Shown piece by piece: positions 9,828 to 18,836 of a DNA stretch of 64,000 nt (the first letter of the stretch is position 1; every line of letters begins with the position of its first letter). Origin of the DNA: Aliidiomarina celeris. GTDB taxonomy: Bacteria > Pseudomonadota > Gammaproteobacteria > Enterobacterales > Alteromonadaceae. The notes beneath the pieces were generated by a model that did no database searches, had not been told where the DNA came from, and saw only the letters and a program-made list of their open reading frames with translations. A program made the translations under genes and the position numbers. The stretch is from NCBI RefSeq assembly GCF_003316875.1, contig NZ_QMIL01000007.1, positions 1 to 64,000 of the forward strand, in the 5' to 3' direction.

Positions 9828-9836
9828 ATTATAACA
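9828..9836 (-). promoter_or_regulatory. spc operon promoter (extended -10)
   Basis: Minus strand TGTTATAAT (TGn plus a perfect -10 at 9828-9833), followed by a GC-rich CGCGCCC stretch typical of stringently controlled promoters. No good -35 is seen, as usual for extended -10 promoters. It lies between the porin terminator and rplN. Confidence 0.7.
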
Positions 9837-9884
9837 GATAAGATTTTAAGAAGATAGATTATTTTGGAAGAAAATATTCGAAGA

Positions 9885-9907
9885 AAGCCGCCGAGAAAGC
9901 GGCTTTT
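9885..9907 (-). terminator. Hairpin terminator after the porin gene
   Basis: Stem AAGCCGC / GCGGCTT. The T-run is best on the plus strand (TTTTTT at 9902-9907), while on the minus strand it is followed by a T-rich but interrupted TTTCTTCGAATATTTTC. It lies 31 bp past the porin stop and probably ends that transcript just before the spc promoter. Confidence 0.6.
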
Positions 9908-9937
9908 TTGAAGAGGGTTGATGTTACCACTATCGCG

Positions 9938-11176
9938 TTAAAAATAGTAGCCAAAATTAATGTTAAACCGCGTGTTGGTGCTGCCGCCGTCGGCACCAAT
10001 CGCGCCATTTACGAAAGGCTGGTTTTTGGCAGTAACGAGATCAACATAAGTGAACATACCACCGGCCGTAACCGACATACCGATAACGTTCATCACCGTG
10101 TCGTCATTAAAGCCACGCTTGTTGGTAACCAAGCTGTAATTATTGTACAGCTGCAAGTGGGTTATAGGGCCAATATCAACCGGCAAGTTATAAGCTATAT
10201 TGGCTGTGTAAATGTCCGCAGACTCTGGAACCGTATCAAAGTATGCATAGGCCCCTAACACCACGCCTTCGGTAGCAACATCAAAGGTGTAATCATAAGT
10301 TGCGTATTGAGCGTGGAACTCCCAAGGACCAGTATGGTAAACCGCGTGCAAGCCTAGGTTTTCCCGGTCGCCCATATTCTCTTGGCCGTCGTTAAAGCGA
10401 CCATACTGCAGCGAAACACCAAGCTCTAGCATACGTTCATCGTCCCAGTGCCATTTACGCGCAGCTCGGGTCATAAAGGTATTATTCTCGCCTGCAACTT
10501 GTGTGGGTTCGTCGTAAATACCCTCCCCTGGCAACCGTATGCCCACAACATCGTAGTTGTAGCGGTCTGCTGGGCTACGCACCAACCCGGTAGCACCGCC
10601 GAGTTCATCGTTAAGAATAAACGCAAAGTCTAAATCCCAGTCGCTTGAACGTTTACGAAAACGAATGCCGGCACCGTTGTTGTCTTCCATACCCAAATAA
10701 AAATTCGAGCTAAAGAAATAGCTGTGCGAGTTGTACGGCATAACCCCGAACGGTTGGATAACCATACCCACCTGCCCTTGCCAGTCTTCCGCAAAGTCAT
10801 AACCGAAATAGGCATGGCGAAACGCGTCCATGTATTCGAACCAACGATACTGCGCCGAAAGAATTACGTCACCCATGCGGCCATTAAAATCTAAGCGGAA
10901 AATGTCGAAGTCTAAATCCCCACCTCGGCTCCGCTGAGCATCATCATAGTCGGTCACCACATATTGGAAGCGAACCGCGCCACCAATGGTTATTCCGTCT
11001 TCTTCGCGGTCCATTTCTAAGCTGTCTACCTTACGCTTTAAAAGCTCAAACTCGCTCTCAATACGGTCAATCTCTGCCGCTAAGCCGTCATTTTCTTGCG
11101 CCTGTACTTGCCCCGCACCTAACCACGATACTGCAACAAGGGAGCCAACCAAAACTAGTAGCTTACGATTATCCAT
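9938..11176 (-). CDS. Outer-membrane porin with N-terminal coiled coil (OprO/OprP-like)
   Basis: 412 residues. A signal peptide (about 1-26, cleavage after VQAQ) is followed by a heptad-type segment rich in Glu, Leu and Lys (about 31-58), then a beta-barrel with alternating aromatic strands ending in Phe (NINFGYYF), the usual signal for BAM insertion. The layout resembles phosphate-selective (OprO/OprP) and related porins, but the substrate cannot be told from sequence. GGAG lies seven bases before the ATG. The gene sits precisely between the S10 terminator and the spc promoter, with its own promoter and terminator, an unusual location. Confidence 0.8.
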   Translation of the reverse strand: MDNRKLLVLVGSLVAVSWLGAGQVQAQENDGLAAEIDRIESEFELLKRKVDSLEMDREEDGITIGGAVRFQYVVTDYDDAQRSRGGDLDFDIFRLDFNGRMGDVILSAQYRWFEYMDAFRHAYFGYDFAEDWQGQVGMVIQPFGVMPYNSHSYFFSSNFYLGMEDNNGAGIRFRKRSSDWDLDFAFILNDELGGATGLVRSPADRYNYDVVGIRLPGEGIYDEPTQVAGENNTFMTRAARKWHWDDERMLELGVSLQYGRFNDGQENMGDRENLGLHAVYHTGPWEFHAQYATYDYTFDVATEGVVLGAYAYFDTVPESADIYTANIAYNLPVDIGPITHLQLYNNYSLVTNKRGFNDDTVMNVIGMSVTAGGMFTYVDLVTAKNQPFVNGAIGADGGSTNTRFNINFGYYF

Positions 11177-11206
11177 TTCCGATCTCCGTTAAAAATGAGT
11201 TACTTA

Positions 11207-11212
11207 AGTATA
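11207..11212 (-). promoter_or_regulatory. Porin promoter -10 (candidate)
   Basis: Minus-strand TATACT 31 bp upstream of the porin start codon and just after the S10 terminator T-run. The -35 region falls in the T-rich tail and is weak. Supported mainly by position, since the gene is cut off from upstream transcription by the terminator. Confidence 0.4.
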
Positions 11213-11218
11213 GAGCAA

Positions 11219-11258
11219 GGCGCCAAAAAAGAAAAAGGCGACCCAAAGGTCGCCTTTT
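11219..11258 (-). terminator. Rho-independent terminator of the S10 operon
   Basis: Stem AAAAGGCGACC / GGTCGCCTTTT around CAAA (11232-11258), followed on the minus strand by TTTTTCTTTTTT. It lies 19 bp beyond the rpsQ stop. It separates the S10 operon from the porin gene. Confidence 0.88.
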
Positions 11259-11276
11259 CAAATCGTACAGTTGAGA

Positions 11277-11540
11277 TTAAACCTCAGTTGCACGCTCTAG
11301 CACGTCTACCAGTGCCCATGATTTGGTTTTCGATACCGGACGAGTTTCCTTAATCGATACTAAATCACCTTCACGGCACGTGTTGTTTTCGTCATGAGCA
11401 TGTACCTTGGTAGTACGCTTAATGTACTTACCATAGATAGGGTGTTTCACCTTACGCTCAATCGCAACTACGATAGACTTGTCCATTTTGTTGCTGACCA
11501 CACGGCCTTGCAACGTACGGATGTTTTTGGCTTCAGTCAT
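11277..11540 (-). CDS. rpsQ: 30S ribosomal protein S17
   Basis: uS17, 87 residues, a primary 16S-binding protein. It has [20 protein letters not shown] at the N-terminus and the conserved [17 protein letters not shown]. Its ATG overlaps the rpmC stop (TAATG), implying translational coupling. Last gene of the S10 operon. Confidence 0.97.
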   Translation of the reverse strand: MTEAKNIRTLQGRVVSNKMDKSIVVAIERKVKHPIYGKYIKRTTKVHAHDENNTCREGDLVSIKETRPVSKTKSWALVDVLERATEV

Positions 11541-11734
11541 TACGCACCTGCCTTCTCGTTAAGTACTGTTTTCACACGTGCAATGTCTTTACGCACTTGA
11601 TTCAACAGATGAGTCTGATTCAGTTGGCCTGTGGCTGCTTGCATGCGCAGGTTGAATTGCTCACGCAGCAGACCAAGTAGCTCCTGGTTCAGCTCTTCAA
11701 CGCTTTTTGCTTTCAATTCGCTTGCTTTCATCAC
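11540..11734 (-). CDS. rpmC: 50S ribosomal protein L29
   Basis: uL29, 64 residues, at the peptide exit tunnel where SRP and trigger factor dock. It begins [19 protein letters not shown]; the second Met may be the used start. It overlaps rplP by 4 bp (ATGA) and rpsQ by one base, so the three genes are likely coupled. Confidence 0.96.
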   Translation of the reverse strand: MMKASELKAKSVEELNQELLGLLREQFNLRMQAATGQLNQTHLLNQVRKDIARVKTVLNEKAGA

Positions 11735-12144
11735 ATCACCGTCCGAGTAACAAAGGTAGTTTTGAATGGCAACTTACGTGCCGCTAGGCGGAACGCTTCG
11801 CGTGCCAGCTCTTCAGAAACACCGTCCATTTCATAGAGAACACGGCCCGGTTGAATCTGACATACCCAGTATTCTACGTTACCCTTACCTTTACCCATCC
11901 GCACTTCAAGAGGCTTCTGAGTAATCGGCTTGTCTGGGAATACGCGAATCCAGATTTTACCTTGACGCTTAACGTGACGAGTCATGGCACGACGGGCAGC
12001 TTCGATCTGACGCGCAGTCATACGACCACGTTCAGTTGCTTTAAGAGCGTAAGTACCGAAGCTAACCTTGTTACCCGCTTGCGCCAGGCCACGGTTGCGG
12101 CCTTTGTGAACCTTGCGGAATTTCATACGCTTAGGTTGTAACAT
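11731..12144 (-). CDS. rplP: 50S ribosomal protein L16
   Basis: uL16, 137 residues, near the A-site tRNA. The N-terminus [20 protein letters not shown] and the C-terminal [14 protein letters not shown] are standard. In relatives Arg81 is hydroxylated by YcfD; the surrounding segment ([28 protein letters not shown]) is conserved. Lies between rpsC and rpmC. Confidence 0.97.
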   Translation of the reverse strand: MLQPKRMKFRKVHKGRNRGLAQAGNKVSFGTYALKATERGRMTARQIEAARRAMTRHVKRQGKIWIRVFPDKPITQKPLEVRMGKGKGNVEYWVCQIQPGRVLYEMDGVSEELAREAFRLAARKLPFKTTFVTRTVM

Positions 12145-12155
12145 TTCGCTTCTCC

Positions 12156-12848
12156 TTACTTACGACCTTTGCCGCGCTTGTTGTTGGCAGGCTTCGGTGC
12201 TTCTTCCTGAGCTGGCATACCGCCCAGAACTTCACCACGGAAAACCCAAACCTTCACACCAATGATACCGTAAGTGGTGCGGGCTTCCGCTGTTGCGTAG
12301 TCGATGTCTGCACGTAAAGTATGCAATGGCACGCGACCTTCGCGGTACCATTCGGTACGTGCGATTTCTGCGCCGCCTAAACGACCACTCACTTCCACTT
12401 TGATACCCTTGGCACCAATACGCATAGCATTTTGAACTGCACGCTTCATAGCGCGACGGAACATAACGCGACGCTCGAGTTGGCCGGCGATATTCTCGGC
12501 AACCAATTGTGCGTCAAGCTCAGGCTTACGAACTTCAGAGATGTTAATCTGAGCAGGTACGCCAGTAAGCTTAGAAATTGCTTGGCGCAATTTCTCAACG
12601 TCTTCGCCTTTTTTACCAATCACAACGCCAGGGCGCGCAGTGTGAATTGTCACACGTACACTCTTAGCAGGACGTTCGATAACGATCCGTGCAACAGAAG
12701 CATTTTTCAATTCTTCGTTCAGGAACAAGCGAACTTTGTGATCACTTTCCAGGTTATCCGCAAAATCTTTAGAATCAGCATACCATGTAGCATTATATGG
12801 TTTGGTGATACCTAGGCGGATACCATTAGGATGTACTTTCTGACCCAT
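12156..12848 (-). CDS. rpsC: 30S ribosomal protein S3
   Basis: uS3, 230 residues, at the mRNA entry tunnel. It has [25 protein letters not shown] at the start and a KH domain with the [11 protein letters not shown] loop (about residues 75-87). The C-terminus is basic ([10 protein letters not shown]). Lies between rplV and rplP. Confidence 0.97.
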   Translation of the reverse strand: MGQKVHPNGIRLGITKPYNATWYADSKDFADNLESDHKVRLFLNEELKNASVARIVIERPAKSVRVTIHTARPGVVIGKKGEDVEKLRQAISKLTGVPAQINISEVRKPELDAQLVAENIAGQLERRVMFRRAMKRAVQNAMRIGAKGIKVEVSGRLGGAEIARTEWYREGRVPLHTLRADIDYATAEARTTYGIIGVKVWVFRGEVLGGMPAQEEAPKPANNKRGKGRK

Positions 12849-12858
12849 AATCTATCTC

Positions 12859-13191
12859 CTAGCTATCTGACACAACCACAGTAATGTGGCTGGTACGCTT
12901 TAAGATACGATCGGCGCGACCCTTAGCACGAGGCTTGATGCGCTTCATCGTGGGACCTTCGTCGATCATGATGGCTGAAACTTTCAGGTCATCAATGTCG
13001 GCGCCTTCGTTGTGCTCCGCATTCGCAATAGCTGATTCAAGAACTTTCTTGATCAACGTTGCTGCTTTCTTTTGGCTGTACGCCAAAATATCTAAAGCTT
13101 GCGCTACGTTTTGACCACGGATTTGATCCGCTACCAAACGACCCTTCTGCGGAGAAAGGCGGGCAAACTTATGCTTAGCAATAGCTTCCAT
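12859..13191 (-). CDS. rplV: 50S ribosomal protein L22
   Basis: uL22, 110 residues from the ATG at 13191 ([12 protein letters not shown]), whose GAGGTG ribosome site lies six bases upstream. A GTG three codons earlier overlaps that site and is less likely. The loop reaching into the exit tunnel ([18 protein letters not shown]) is complete. Ends in HITVVVSDS as in E. coli. Confidence 0.96.
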   Translation of the reverse strand: MEAIAKHKFARLSPQKGRLVADQIRGQNVAQALDILAYSQKKAATLIKKVLESAIANAEHNEGADIDDLKVSAIMIDEGPTMKRIKPRAKGRADRILKRTSHITVVVSDS

Positions 13192-13203
13192 TTTATTCAC
13201 CTC

Positions 13204-13485
<282 letters not shown>

Positions 13486-13498
13486 TTAACCCCTTGCC

Positions 13499-14323
13499 TT
13501 ATTTAGTGCGACGACGCACGATGTACTTATCGGTACGCTTATTCTTACGGGTTTTGTAACCCTTCGTAGGAACGCCCCATGGAGTAACCGGATGACGACC
13601 ACCTGAAGTGCGGCCTTCACCACCACCATGTGGGTGATCAACTGGGTTCATTGCCACACCGCGAACGGTAGGACGAACACCACGCCAGCGCGTTGCGCCC
13701 GCTTTACCCAATTGCTTGAGCATATGCTCAGCGTTACCTACTTCACCAATTGTCGCACGACAATCAGAAAGAAGTTTACGTACTTCACCTGAACGTAAGC
13801 GAACCGTTACGTACATGCCTTCACGAGCAATAAGTTGAACATAAGCACCGGCAGAACGTGCAAGCTGTGCACCCTTACCTGGCTTCATTTCAACACCGTG
13901 GATTACAGAACCCACAGGAATATTGCGCATCGGCATTGCGTTACCTGGCTTGATTGGCGATTCTGAACCTGACATTACAGGGTCACCCGCTTTCAATCCT
14001 TTTGGAGCCAAGATGTAGCGACGTTCACCATCTGCATAAAGCACAAGTGCGATATTTGCAGAACGGTTCGGATCGTATTCAATACGCTCAACTTTTGCCG
14101 GAATACCGTCTTTGTCGCGTTTGAAGTCGATCAGGCGATAATGATGCTTGTGACCACCACCGATGTGACGAACAGTGATGCGACCATTGTTATTACGGCC
14201 ACCATTTTTACTGTTCTTCTCCAACAATGGAGCATACGGCTTGCCCTTATACAGGTCTTGGCCAACGACTTTTACGACGTGGCGACGACCTGGAGATGTA
14301 GGCTTCTGCTTTACAACAGCCAT
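13499..14323 (-). CDS. rplB: 50S ribosomal protein L2
   Basis: uL2, 274 residues, required for subunit joining and peptidyl transferase activity. Start at the ATG at 14323 ([17 protein letters not shown]), with GGGAGGA upstream; the TTG two codons earlier is not favoured. The functionally important His segment ([14 protein letters not shown]) is intact. Lies between rplW and rpsS. Confidence 0.97.
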   Translation of the reverse strand: MAVVKQKPTSPGRRHVVKVVGQDLYKGKPYAPLLEKNSKNGGRNNNGRITVRHIGGGHKHHYRLIDFKRDKDGIPAKVERIEYDPNRSANIALVLYADGERRYILAPKGLKAGDPVMSGSESPIKPGNAMPMRNIPVGSVIHGVEMKPGKGAQLARSAGAYVQLIAREGMYVTVRLRSGEVRKLLSDCRATIGEVGNAEHMLKQLGKAGATRWRGVRPTVRGVAMNPVDHPHGGGEGRTSGGRHPVTPWGVPTKGYKTRKNKRTDKYIVRRRTK

Positions 14324-14340
14324 TTTCAATATCCTCCCAG

Positions 14341-14643
14341 TTACTCAGCGCCGCCCACGAAATCGATATCAGCACCTTCATTCAGGGTTACGTAAGCTTT
14401 TTTCCAATCGCTACGCTGACCTGTGCGTGCACCGAAACGCTTGGTTTTACCCTTCACGTTAAGTGTGCGAACGCCGGCTACTTCGACTTCGAACAGTTTC
14501 TCAACAGCAGCTTTAATTTCTGCTTTCGTTGCATCCTTAGCGACCTTGAAAACAACAGTGTTGTCGTTTTCAGCAGTCATCGTGGCCTTTTCAGACACGT
14601 GAGGCGCTAGGATAACTTTTAGTAAACGTTCTTCACGCATCAT
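14341..14643 (-). CDS. rplW: 50S ribosomal protein L23
   Basis: uL23, 100 residues, at the exit tunnel and docking point of trigger factor and SRP. It begins [20 protein letters not shown], aligned to E. coli [10 protein letters not shown]. The start overlaps the rplD stop by 4 bp, implying translational coupling. Confidence 0.97.
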   Translation of the reverse strand: MMREERLLKVILAPHVSEKATMTAENDNTVVFKVAKDATKAEIKAAVEKLFEVEVAGVRTLNVKGKTKRFGARTGQRSDWKKAYVTLNEGADIDFVGGAE

Positions 14644-15245
14644 GCCAATGTCTCCTCAAGCTGCTTCACTGCATCAGCGGTGAACAGTACCTTGTTGAAC
14701 GCAATCAGGCTGACCGGATCAATACCTTGAACGTCACGTACATCAACCTTGTGCAGGTTGCGTGAAGCCAAGAACAAGTTCTCGTCAACTTCTTTGGTCA
14801 CGATAAGAACGTCCTGAAGATCCAGTTCTTTCAGCTTCGCAACTAATTGCTTAGTTTTAGGTGACTCAACGCTGAAGTTCTCAACCACTAACAAGCGGTC
14901 TTGACGAACCAGTTCAGACAGGATGCTCTTCAGAGCACCACGATACATTTTTTTGTTAACTTTCTGGCTGTGATCTTGCGGCTTCGCAGCAAAAGTTACA
15001 CCACCAGAGCGCCAGATTGGGCTACGGATTGTACCGGCACGAGCGCGGCCAGTACCTTTTTGCCGCCATGGCTTCTTACCACCACCAGCAACTTCCGAGC
15101 GCGTTTTCTGTGCGCGACTACCTTGACGTGCGCCTGCTGCATAGGCCACTACAACCTGATGCACCAAAGCTTCATTGTACTCACGTCCAAAGGTAGCTTC
15201 GGAAACTTCAAGAGCGCCTTTCGCGTCTTTTAATGCTAATTCCAT
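14640..15245 (-). CDS. rplD: 50S ribosomal protein L4
   Basis: uL4, 201 residues, which lines the exit tunnel and in E. coli represses its own S10 operon by attenuation and translational control. The ATG at 15245 ([10 protein letters not shown]) is used, with GAGGAG seven bases upstream. The tunnel loop ([25 protein letters not shown]) and C-terminal autoregulatory part are highly similar to E. coli, consistent with the attenuator-like hairpin in the S10 leader. Confidence 0.97.
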   Translation of the reverse strand: MELALKDAKGALEVSEATFGREYNEALVHQVVVAYAAGARQGSRAQKTRSEVAGGGKKPWRQKGTGRARAGTIRSPIWRSGGVTFAAKPQDHSQKVNKKMYRGALKSILSELVRQDRLLVVENFSVESPKTKQLVAKLKELDLQDVLIVTKEVDENLFLASRNLHKVDVRDVQGIDPVSLIAFNKVLFTADAVKQLEETLA

Positions 15246-15263
15246 CACTAATCTCCTCAGACG

Positions 15264-15902
15264 TTACGCTTTAACCGCTGGTTTCACGATGACGTCGCCA
15301 CCAGAAGCACCTGGGACTGCACCTTTAACCAAGATTAAGTTGCGCTCAGCGTCAACGCGGACCACTTCGAGTGATTGCACAGTTACGCGCTCAGCACCCA
15401 TGTGACCTGCCATTTTCTTACCTTTGAAAACTTTACCCGGTGATTGGTTTTGACCAATCGAACCTGGTGCGCGGTGCGACAGTGAGTTACCGTGCGTTGC
15501 GTCCTGAGTCCGGAAGTTCCAGCGCTTAACGGCACCCGCAAAACCTTTACCTTTAGAGGTTCCAGTTACGTCTACCATTTTTGTTTCGTTAAACAGTTCG
15601 ACTGTCAGCTCAGAGCCTACTTCGATGTCTGTACCTTCTTCGCCATTCAAGCGGAATTCCCACAGGCCGCGACCTGCTTCTACACCCGCTTTTGCGAAAT
15701 GACCCGCAGAAGGTTTGTTGACACGATTGGCTTTCTTGCTGCCAGTGGTCACCTGAAGTGCGCGATAACCGTCTGTCTCCAGTGTTTTGACCTGGGTGAC
15801 ACGGTTTGCTAGCACTTCGATCACAGTCACAGGAACCGATGCGCCATCTTCTTGAAAGATGCGAGTCATTCCTACTTTACGACCGACTAGACCAATAGCC
15901 AT
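15264..15902 (-). CDS. rplC: 50S ribosomal protein L3
   Basis: uL3, 212 residues, an early assembly protein whose long finger reaches the peptidyl transferase centre. It starts [20 protein letters not shown]; the [21 protein letters not shown] loop contains the glutamine that is methylated by PrmB in relatives. Lies between rpsJ and rplD. Confidence 0.97.
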   Translation of the reverse strand: MAIGLVGRKVGMTRIFQEDGASVPVTVIEVLANRVTQVKTLETDGYRALQVTTGSKKANRVNKPSAGHFAKAGVEAGRGLWEFRLNGEEGTDIEVGSELTVELFNETKMVDVTGTSKGKGFAGAVKRWNFRTQDATHGNSLSHRAPGSIGQNQSPGKVFKGKKMAGHMGAERVTVQSLEVVRVDAERNLILVKGAVPGASGGDVIVKPAVKA

Positions 15903-15937
15903 TGTTAAAACCTCTTATCCAGAATCCTATTGCTCAC

Positions 15938-16258
<321 letters not shown>

Positions 16259-16287
16259 TCATCCAAAAGAGCATTTAAAAAAGAGCA

Positions 16288-16337
16288 TAAAAAAACGCGC
16301 CTCTAGAACAGTTCAAAGACTGTGAGAGGACGTTTTT
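16288..16337 (-). promoter_or_regulatory. S10 leader attenuator (probable L4-responsive terminator)
   Basis: Minus-strand AACGTCCTCT (about 16324-16333) pairs with AGAGGCGCGTT (about 16295-16305), enclosing an inner CAGT/ACTG stem, and is followed by seven T residues. It sits 40 bp before rpsJ, downstream of another GC-rich hairpin. E. coli has the same arrangement (hairpins HD and HE), where L4 binding provokes termination. Homology of mechanism is inferred from placement and shape. Confidence 0.65.
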
Positions 16338-16350
16338 TCAACTACACGTT

Positions 16351-16369
16351 TGCTCCCCAATCGGGAGCA
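16351..16369 (-). promoter_or_regulatory. S10 leader upstream hairpin
   Basis: Perfect 7-bp stem TGCTCCC / GGGAGCA with a short loop, upstream of the attenuator stem-loop. Possibly equivalent to one of the E. coli S10 leader stems; no T-run follows, so it is not itself a terminator. Confidence 0.45.
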
Positions 16370-16414
16370 CTGTTGACGGCATTTAAAGTAAAACTCTAAC
16401 TACCGTGACGCGAT

Positions 16415-16442
16415 ATTATACGGAACCTAAAGTAGAAGTCAA
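16415..16442 (-). promoter_or_regulatory. S10 operon promoter
   Basis: Minus strand TTGACT (16437-16442), 16-bp spacer, TATAAT (16415-16420), then ATCGCGTC. The -10 and -35 overlap the 3' end of the upstream small secreted-protein gene. Spacing and position upstream of the leader hairpins make this a strong assignment. Confidence 0.8.
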
Positions 16443-16925
16443 CCTAAGAACTTCTTCGCTAGCGCACTCAGTCTGACTAAAGCTGGATTCTTCCTCTGCT
16501 AAGTCATAGGTTGATACACGAATATCGCCTTTAATTCCTTCACCCGTAGCTGAAAGGCGCGAAAACTGAACATCATCATCGTATCTTTTCGTTACTTCAA
16601 ACGCGGCATGCTCGGTCCATCCATTCTGGCCATACTCTTTTTCATTTATTTTCAAATAAACTTTAGGTATTGACTCACCCTCATGCGGAACTTCACTTAC
16701 CAATAATTCAAACCTATATTCCCGTCCACTGTTCGGGTGAGAAACGAACATCTGCATTGGGTGGTTGTTATAAACAACCGCTTTCAATGCATTAAAATCA
16801 TCACCATAAATATCCAACGAGAAGTTAATTTCTGACGCCTGTCTTTCGGACGCATAACTTTCTGACACTAGAGAAGCATTAACGATCACGAATAAAAATA
16901 TACTACTCATCATCAAAGTTTTCAT
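16416..16925 (-). CDS. Small secreted protein of unknown function
   Basis: 169 residues. A hydrophobic N-terminus (MKTLMMSSIFLFVIVNASLV) ending near SYAS suggests a Sec signal peptide, so the mature protein (about 145 residues) is probably periplasmic or exported. I recognise no family. Its content is acidic and beta-rich by eye. GAGGAT lies before the ATG. Its stop codon overlaps the -10 of the S10 promoter, so it ends exactly where that operon's transcription begins. Confidence 0.65.
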   Translation of the reverse strand: MKTLMMSSIFLFVIVNASLVSESYASERQASEINFSLDIYGDDFNALKAVVYNNHPMQMFVSHPNSGREYRFELLVSEVPHEGESIPKVYLKINEKEYGQNGWTEHAAFEVTKRYDDDVQFSRLSATGEGIKGDIRVSTYDLAEEESSFSQTECASEEVLRLTSTLGSV

Positions 16926-16976
16926 TTACCACATCCTCACCGATTGTTTTTTAATCTAATTTGTAGACATTATGTT

Positions 16977-18191
16977 CTACCACATACCATTGGACATAGC
17001 AAATGCTTCAGCAGCCTGCCAAACACGCAGCGTGTTTTTATAGAGTATTTTATCTATTTCTTCTTCACTATAGCCTCGGTCAAGCAGGCCTTGAATTAAA
17101 TTAGGGAAAGTGCTCACATCTTTTAAGCCCTCGGGCAGGGTATCACCGACGCCATCGTAATCAGAGCCAATACCAACGTGATCAATACCAACCAGTTCCA
17201 CGATATGGTCAATATGATCTAAAACATCGCTAAGCTGAGCAAAAGGATAAGGATTTTCCTCACGCATTTTCGCAATGGCTGCTTGTGCTGCTTCTGTCCC
17301 CTCTCCCAATCGTTCATTAATGTCTGCAGCAAGCCGCTGCAAGCGCGAACGATGTTGGTTAGCCATGCGTGTTACAAAAGTAGAGCCAAACGTAACTTGA
17401 ATAACTCCCCCATTTTCAGCTAATGCTTTAATCATGTCGTCGTTCATATTGCGTTGCCAACCCGGCGTGAATTTTCGTGCCGAGGAGTGGGTAGCTATAA
17501 CCGGAACCTTCACTATTTCCAAAACATCGTAAAATGCTTGATCCGAAATATGAGAAACATCAACCATCATACCTATGTTGTTCATAGCCACAACGAGCTC
17601 TTTACCAAATGGGCTTAAGCCGCCCCAAGTTCCTCGAATATCGTAAGACGAATCACTTATATGGTTATCTTCAGAGTGCGCCAACGTGATGTAACGTACC
17701 CCTCTGTCAAAGAAATGCTGCAAATTCTCGAGCTTTCCTTCAATGGGTGCACCATTTTCCATACCCATGGGTAGGCTCATAAGCCCGGCTTCAAAATGGG
17801 CTTCAAGGTCGCTGGCTTTATAAGGGATCGCGAATTTGTCTGGGGCACGATAAACCATGCTCTCAACAAAGTCGATAAGGTGATTTGCTAAGGTGTAGGC
17901 GCCGTTGTCTTCGTACGAAGCCGGTATGTAAATCGCCATAAAAGGTGCGTTCAGTCCACCTTCAACCGCACGCTCGTAATCAAAGTCGCCGCGCTGGCTT
18001 GCCTTTGTTACGTCTTCCCAATCCATTTGTAAGCGCCAAGGCACATCGATGTGGGTGTCGATTATTAAAGTATTTTTTGCAATACGCTTTGCGCGTTCGC
18101 TTGCCGAAAACGGCTCTGCGGCATACAGCTCAGAAGCCGCAGTTGCACCTAGAGCAAGCACTAAAGACAAAGCAGTGGTTGTTATTTTCAT
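16977..18191 (-). CDS. Membrane dipeptidase, peptidase family M19
   Basis: 404 residues with a signal peptide (MKITTTALSLVLALGATAAS, ending near LYAA), so exported. M19 zinc-site residues are visible: the HxD in IDTHIDVPWR, a Glu in MGMENGAPIEG, His in VDVSHIS and IATHSSARKF, and the Asp-containing GIGSDYDGVG. The family hydrolyses a range of dipeptides, including D-residue-containing ones. It lies between two small secreted proteins, all on the minus strand, with gaps of 51 and 129 bp; a 13-bp palindrome (GCTAACTGTTAGC, 18226-18238) lies upstream and may be an operator. Confidence 0.9.
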   Translation of the reverse strand: MKITTTALSLVLALGATAASELYAAEPFSASERAKRIAKNTLIIDTHIDVPWRLQMDWEDVTKASQRGDFDYERAVEGGLNAPFMAIYIPASYEDNGAYTLANHLIDFVESMVYRAPDKFAIPYKASDLEAHFEAGLMSLPMGMENGAPIEGKLENLQHFFDRGVRYITLAHSEDNHISDSSYDIRGTWGGLSPFGKELVVAMNNIGMMVDVSHISDQAFYDVLEIVKVPVIATHSSARKFTPGWQRNMNDDMIKALAENGGVIQVTFGSTFVTRMANQHRSRLQRLAADINERLGEGTEAAQAAIAKMREENPYPFAQLSDVLDHIDHIVELVGIDHVGIGSDYDGVGDTLPEGLKDVSTFPNLIQGLLDRGYSEEEIDKILYKNTLRVWQAAEAFAMSNGMW

Positions 18192-18320
18192 GTTTGGGTC
18201 CCGTTATTGTTCTTATTAAATACCGGCTAACTGTTAGCGCATTAAGAACACGGTAGCAAACTTTTAAGATGTCGGCGAGTGCATAACACCGCATCTGGTC
18301 GTCATTCTAACCTACTCGCA

Positions 18321-18602
18321 TTACTGTGGAGCTGAATTCGTAAGCGCGCTTGCTTCAAGGCTACCAAAATTCGTCGACAGAGCTGGTTCAACATGCTCAG
18401 CAACGACACCAAGCGCTAAATGTTCATGCATGCTGAGTCGAAGCGATTCATTCATTTGCGTTTTATTCATTTGAATGCAGGTTTTGCTTACTGACTCTAA
18501 ATCATTCTGCAATTCCATCTGTAATTCAGGAAGAGAAAATGCAGACGCAGAAGCCGACATTAAACCAAGAACCAGTGTAGTTGCGATTGTTAACGTTTTC
18601 AT
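18321..18602 (-). CDS. Small secreted protein of unknown function
   Basis: 93 residues with a signal peptide (MKTLTIATTLVLGLMSASASA) and a mature part of about 70 residues that reads as amphipathic helix (PELQMELQNDLESVSKTC). GAGGT lies six bases before the ATG. Family not recognised. Upstream, a pair of direct GTATTACA repeats (18643-18664) may be an operator or promoter element. Confidence 0.6.
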   Translation of the reverse strand: MKTLTIATTLVLGLMSASASAFSLPELQMELQNDLESVSKTCIQMNKTQMNESLRLSMHEHLALGVVAEHVEPALSTNFGSLEASALTNSAPQ

Positions 18603-18836
18603 TTGTAAACCTCGTTTGTAAGTGAATTAGAGCATTATTGCTGTATTACACTTGAGGTATTACAAGTCCCGTGCCAATCCCGCAGAAAAACCTAAACAAC
18701 TGATTTTAAAGCGCAAAAAAGAACAGATGAGTTTACTGGAGTTACCTAAAGAATCACTACTGCCGAGAAGTGGCGAAAAAGACCAACGTACTTAGTGCTT
18801 TTCGCCACCACTGTTAAAACGCGGGTAAAAAGCGCT
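18603..18836. other. Intergenic region with long stem-loop and weak open stretch
   Basis: Between the 93-residue gene and dusA. It contains direct repeats GTATTACA (18643-18650, 18657-18664) and a perfect 10-bp stem GTGGCGAAAA / TTTTCGCCAC with a 19-nt loop (18770-18808). A plus-strand open stretch ending in a TAG at about 18795 has no convincing start. No gene is called. Confidence 0.5.

Noticed and set aside
18643-18664. Remnant of a transposon end from GTATTACA repeats
   Set aside because: They are short direct repeats, not inverted, with no neighbouring transposase remnants; a regulator site is more likely.
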